Part shown: positions 59,505 through 64,000 of the stretch, piece by piece | Layout: the number at the start of each line of letters is the position of its first letter | How positions within the stretch are numbered: position 1 is the first letter of the stretch | Origin: Artemisia argyi | Lineage: Eukaryota > Streptophyta > Magnoliopsida > Asterales > Asteraceae | Direction of reading: 5' to 3' | Assembly (NCBI GenBank): GCA_030686995.1 | Contig: CM060692.1 | Location: 16,163,465 to 16,227,464 of the forward strand | DNA: 64,000 nucleotides | The notes under the pieces: model-generated | Database searches by the model: none | Told to the model about the DNA's origin: nothing | The model's input: the letters and a program-made list of their open reading frames with translations, nothing else | Program-made: the position numbers and the translations under genes

Positions 59505-59546
59505 GTCCCACATAGGTGAAGGAACAAAGTTGGAAGAGATTTATAA
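59505..59546 (+). promoter_or_regulatory. USE-like plus TATA-like motif pair
   Basis: GTCCCACATAG at 59505-59515, TTATAA at 59541-59546, 25-bp gap. Confidence 0.3.
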
Positions 59547-59756
59547 ACAAGAATATGAAATGCATGTTAAGAAAATTGAGGAAGTTCCTATCAAATGTAA
59601 TTCTTACAAAGTACAAACTCTTCGATGTGTGCTTACTCAATTGTTCTTTTTATAGCGCTTTATTACAAACAAATGATTATTTATTTATTTATTTATTTTT
59701 TGTCAGATGGTACTTTTTATAGCGCTTTGTTACAAAAAGAATTTTTATTTATTTAC

Positions 59757-59761
<5 letters not shown>

Positions 59762-59826
<65 letters not shown>
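59762..59826. repeat. (ATT)n microsatellite
   Basis: About 21 ATT/TTA triplets. The long Tyr-rich frame across it is a translation artefact. Confidence 0.95.
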
Positions 59827-60410
59827 TTTTTTATATAGTTTTACAAACAAATGTATGAGAATACACAAACATTGTATGTGTTTGTTATAAACTCTTTAAT
59901 TTGCACGTTTCAAATTCAAGTTTTGTTGATCTTTGTAATAAAGCTAACACCTAATCGCGATATCAATTTATCACTAATGTTTATATCACACATATCCATC
60001 GTCATAGCCAATTATCATTATATCAATCTTTGACGGTGAGTACTTTATTACATGGTTTTTTGTTGAGAGAAAAAAAAAAAAAAAGTTATATGTGTGCATA
60101 CTAAAACAAAATTTGCAAGTTAGTAATATAAAGTGTACAACTAGTACATAAAACAAGACGTTGAAGGAAGTATGTTGTTTTTAATTACATGAATTTTAAC
60201 CTTATACATAAAAAATGTGATTTTGTCGAAATATAAAAAATTACAGCGAGTTTGATATAACTTAAGTTAAAGATTTTTGAATTGATTCATTTGGTTGGAT
60301 TCGATGTAAATTTTTAGCCCAAAGTTCAAGTCTTGTTCACGGTCCATATTGGGTTTAGGTGAACTAAGTCAGTTCTTTGTGGTTTGATACAGTTTCTAGT
60401 AATGCAACTA

Positions 60411-60595
60411 ACACCACTTGACTCTCAACTTCAACAACTTTCACAAACTTATGTTCTTCTATAGAAAATTGTCCTAGTTCTTGCACTTCTTGGTTGTTTT
60501 TCGTCTGTGATCTTTGTACGACCACCCGGTATCGCGTTTGCTAAGAAAAGCATGCACATCCGAGTTGTGACGGTTAAGATTGTTGTTTTGGCCGT
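60411..60595 (-). pseudogene. Phytocystatin 5'-half fragment with ACG start
   Basis: The start triplet is ACG (complement of CGT at 60593-60595), then the signal peptide and PGGRTK. Indels follow in the KDVKNNQ region, as in 14146 and 21512, and the copy ends at ESQVV with the same joint to flank DNA (about 60411). Its ACG arose in a different subgroup from the ACG pair at 46400 and 55327. Confidence 0.8.
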
Positions 60596-62479
60596 TGGTT
60601 ATATAATCGTTCGGTAATATAGTTGTAATGTAATTGTTAAGTAAGAATTAACCAATCAATATTTATTCTATTAGTAAATTAATCATCAATATGGACACTT
60701 AAACATAATAAACAAGTTGAATACTTCTTACGAAAGCTTCAAATTACTCACCGTCAAACACAAAGGAGTGTAGCCAAGTATTTTTGTGAGTAAGAAGGAA
60801 ATGAGTGTTGGATTTGTGACTTTGTCCTACATAGGTGAAGGAACAAACATGTAACATATTTATAAACATGACTATAAATTAAGTAACAAGTGTCTTAGAA
60901 ACTTGCATGTTAAATGTGTTTGCTATAAACTATTAAATATGCGTGTTGGTGAGATACTTTTTGTTAATCTTTTTCAAATATGTCAATCTATCACTAAAGT
61001 TTATATCGTGTGTGAGGTATCATGATTAGTATTGGTTTAGGTTGAAAAATATTGACTAATCGGTACAATACTTGGATAATATTCTTTTGTTACTAAGATG
61101 CAAGAGCAATAGAGAAGCAACCAAAGATCTAGACAAGTCCTTACTCGATATTTTAAAGAAAGTAACGTGTCACGTAGTTACGAATGCTATAAGCTTGCTC
61201 CTATATGTTACATACAACTTGCATAATGGGTGTTTGGATTAGCATTTTAAGGAGAGCTTAAGATGTTTCAAACACCTAGAGGCTAGAAGAAAAAAATTAT
61301 TCTGACATAAATAAGTCAATACTTTGTGGTTTGATACAGTTTCTACTTTCTAGTATTGTTACAACTTAGTTTTAGTTTTACTGTAGTTGATTGAACCTTT
61401 TGCAAACAAAGTTGTGACTGTTAAGATTGTATTTTTGGTCATTGGTTATATAATCGTTTAGTAATATAGTTGTAATGTAATTGTTTAGTAAAAATTAACC
61501 GATCAATATTTGTTTTATTAGTGTTTTAATCAAAGCTGTGGCACGCTAAGTATTTTTGTGAGTGAGAAGGAAATAATTTTGGCTTTGTGACTCTTTCCCA
61601 CATAGGTGAATGAACAACCTTGTGAGTTTATCTAATTAAACGATGAGTGGCGTTCACATTACATGTATTTGTTATAAACTTTCCAATATGCACGTAGCCA
61701 AATTGTTTTTTTTTAATCTTTCCCAAATAAAACCAAACTATTTATTAATATAGGCCTAGCCATTTATCTTTTCATCTATCTTTGTAGGATATGACCAAAC
61801 TATTTATTAATGTATCGAATCTATCGCACACGAGATATATCTCTTGATTCTCTTCTGCTTTATTATCACTCAAAAAACATGTAACTATAAGCTAAAGTTC
61901 GCCGCTCATTAGTATAAAAACCATTTGAAGTAATAACAAATACATAAAATTGATTAAATAGAACCGATTTTCTAACGACCACAACAACCAGTCTTATAAT
62001 CAAAGGGACAAGCAAATCATGTATCTAACATATTTAATAGGATAAGGGACTAGATTTAAGGAATTAACTTGTGTTTTATGTTGCATGTACGAGGCTATTA
62101 GGAACATGAGGTAAATTGTTTACTACCGTTAAAGGAAGGACACGGATCAAGATCTCAACCCATGCCTCTACATTTATGCTACACGTCCTGATCCATTGAA
62201 CTACTATTGTAGGACAAATGGAATCAGAATATACTGGACTAACTAGATACTTTCAAGGTTAACAAAAATTCAAGGTGAGAATGTATTAACAGCTAAACGA
62301 TAATCTCATAAAACTATAAAAGGCGCAAACTTCTTGCACCATACCAGTACGGGTTGTTACACAAAAAGCGCATAGATAGTATTCTTTTTATGATGTAAAT
62401 AACACAAGGTTATTTATAAAACCGTGATAACGAACCCATAACTCGTCACATCCTCACAATCAAATAACAAAAACATTGT
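60596..62479. other. Noncoding repeat-unit flank
   Basis: Parallel to 14.33-15.37 kb and then 11.5-12.4 kb. The MITE block recurs at about 61227-61290. USE-like motifs lie near 60836 (with a C-to-T change) and 61598. No gene. Confidence 0.6.
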
Positions 62480-62870
62480 GAGAACTAATGACAAAAGACT
62501 TTTGCAAATCTACTTCAACCCTTCTACAGGTCGACACGTAAGCAACTCTTTAGAACGCACGTATGGTTTCACCACAATTTCAGCGTAAAAAAAAACCTAT
62601 TCTCACCACCTTTCGAACTCGCTGATTTATTAGTCAAATAATATTAATTCCCCGACACCACTTGACTCTCAGCCTTAACAACTTCCACAAACTTTAAACC
62701 ATTCGAACCAACTTTTCGATTATTTTCTTCGGCACAATACCTTCCTAGTTCTTGCACTTCTTGGTAGTCTTTCACGTCCTTTATCTTGGTACGACCACCC
62801 GGTATCGCGCGTTTGCTAGGAAAAGCATGCACATAAAAGTTGTGACAGTTAAGATTGCTCTTTTCGCCAT
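62480..62870 (-). pseudogene. Nearly full-length phytocystatin pseudogene
   Basis: The ATG is the complement of CAT at 62868-62870, followed by a signal peptide (MAKRAILTVTTFMCMLFLANA). A 2-bp CG duplication then shifts the frame just before the mature region. In the next frame it continues [52 protein letters not shown], so both Gly25-Gly26 and the QVVSG loop are intact. The codon two after the loop is TAA instead of Lys. Downstream, SASSKGGENR, AEIVVKPY (Tyr for Trp) and SKELL remain readable to a TAG near 62507. Only two inactivating changes in an otherwise complete copy suggest relatively recent death. Confidence 0.88.
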
Positions 62871-64000
62871 TGGTTAGTTAAAGTTTTGATTTTAATGAAT
62901 TAGTTGGTGTACGTGGTTTTTGGATAAGTGGACATGGGATTTGGTGGCCAGGTCAGATTAGTGCGGTTTCTATACTAAGATAAGTGTATGTTTTGTTAAT
63001 TATCGGTAGCCATTAGCAACTAGTTGTGTAAGTAATTATTAAGTGTAAAAGAATAAACTATCTTTGTGAGTAAGAAGGAAATGTCCCACATAGATAAAGG
63101 AACAAACTTGGAAGAGATTCATAAACAAGAATATGAAATGATTATTAAGGTCGTATGACAGTACGCACACATAAAATGTTTTGAATACAAACTCTTCGAT
63201 ATGTGTAGCCAAATATGATCTTTTTTCTAAACTTTGTTACAAACAAATGCTTGAGAATACACAAACATTGAATGTCCATATCAAATTTCGTCGATCTGTG
63301 TCAAAATAAACCTAACACCTAATGGCCATATGAATCTATCACTAAAGTTTATATCACTCATATCCAGCGTCTTAGCAAATTTTCTTCATATCGATCTTTG
63401 TAGGATAGATAATAATATTTAATCATCACATCATATCGACTCTAACGAGTTTATATCACTCTATTATTCACTCAAATAAAATGCAACCATAAGCTATTAA
63501 ACAAGAACGTGTACATTAAACCCTTTAAAATAATGACAATGATAGAAAAAAGAAACTGATATTTTAGTGACCACACCAACTAGTCTCATAATTAAACGTT
63601 ATCTTTATCTTGCTAATTATTTGCATTTGCAGTCAACAATGATAATTTTGTTGAAACGATAAAATCTAACCACTTAAAACTTGCTAATTATTTGCATTTT
63701 ACGGTCTCCAAAAACTAAATTTAGTTTGGTTGTGTCAAACAACCTTAATATTTGAATGAAAAGATATTGTTCAAACTAAACGTTATCTTTATCTTGGCTC
63801 AGAGTTAGAGCTTAGTTTGCAGTCTAATTTGGGTTTAAATTTGTTTTGAAAATAAAAACTGATACTCTCTGCTTTTATTTTTTGGTTCTAATATTGTTGA
63901 AACTCTAGTTTTAGTTTGGTCGTGATTGCGATTTTGTGTTGTTGCACACCCACATTGTTAAGTACAGAGTACTCATGATTAGTATCGGTTTAAGTTGCAA
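62871..64000. other. Noncoding repeat-unit flank to the window end
   Basis: Contains the unit blocks TAACACCTAATGGCCATAT and TCACTCAAATAAAATG, a USE-like motif at about 63084 and, near the end, a block starting TCAGAGTTAGAGCTTAG that parallels 5.0-5.1 kb. No gene. Confidence 0.6.

Noticed and set aside
59625..59858. Tyr-rich open frame
   Set aside because: Translation of an (ATT)n microsatellite.

Overview
This window is AT-rich nuclear DNA from a flowering plant. It is probably a eudicot, and an aster-family (Asteraceae) origin is a guess from the style of the copia element and the cystatins. I find no clearly intact host gene, no rRNA or tRNA and no CRISPR. The window is a decayed tandem array of phytocystatin (cysteine-protease inhibitor) genes, about 20 segments all on the minus strand, set in repeated copies of the same flanking unit and heavily invaded by transposable elements.

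Layout: 1-1973 is the 3' end of a Ty1/copia element with two nonsense codons and a 124-bp LTR. 3.1-7.3 kb holds three cystatin pseudogenes. 7.5-10.4 kb is a 2.9-kb Helitron. 12.4-25.7 kb holds more cystatin pieces and a 4.5-kb segmental duplication (13.6-18.15 and 21.2-25.66 kb) with a nearly identical 3.3-kb core. 28.16-32.43 kb is a hairpin MITE abutted by a 4-kb CACTA transposon that carries a 41-bp satellite and a captured, spliced gene fragment resembling plant TTI1. 36.6-38.8 kb is a large fold-back made of degenerate 20-bp repeats. 40.2-41.4 kb is a Mutator-like element, 41.7-42.1 kb a receptor-kinase pseudogene scrap, and 43.7-44.3 kb a second Helitron. 45-63 kb holds further cystatin copies with Harbinger-, hAT- and (TA)n-associated MITEs, a LINE 3' end at 54.4 kb and a 2.75-kb solo gypsy-type LTR at 56.4-59.2 kb.

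Because the array repeats the same sequence many times, several insertions can be compared with an uninterrupted paralogue elsewhere in the window. This gives exact ends and target-site duplications for many elements. The best cystatin candidates are at 51449-51883 (ATG present, but QVVSG changed to QVVSE and a replaced C terminus) and 54941-55327 (QVVSG intact, but ATG changed to ACG). A recurring noncoding motif in the flanking unit, GTCCCACATAG followed 25 bp later by TTATAA, resembles the plant snRNA USE/TATA promoter. Whether it is active cannot be told from sequence.
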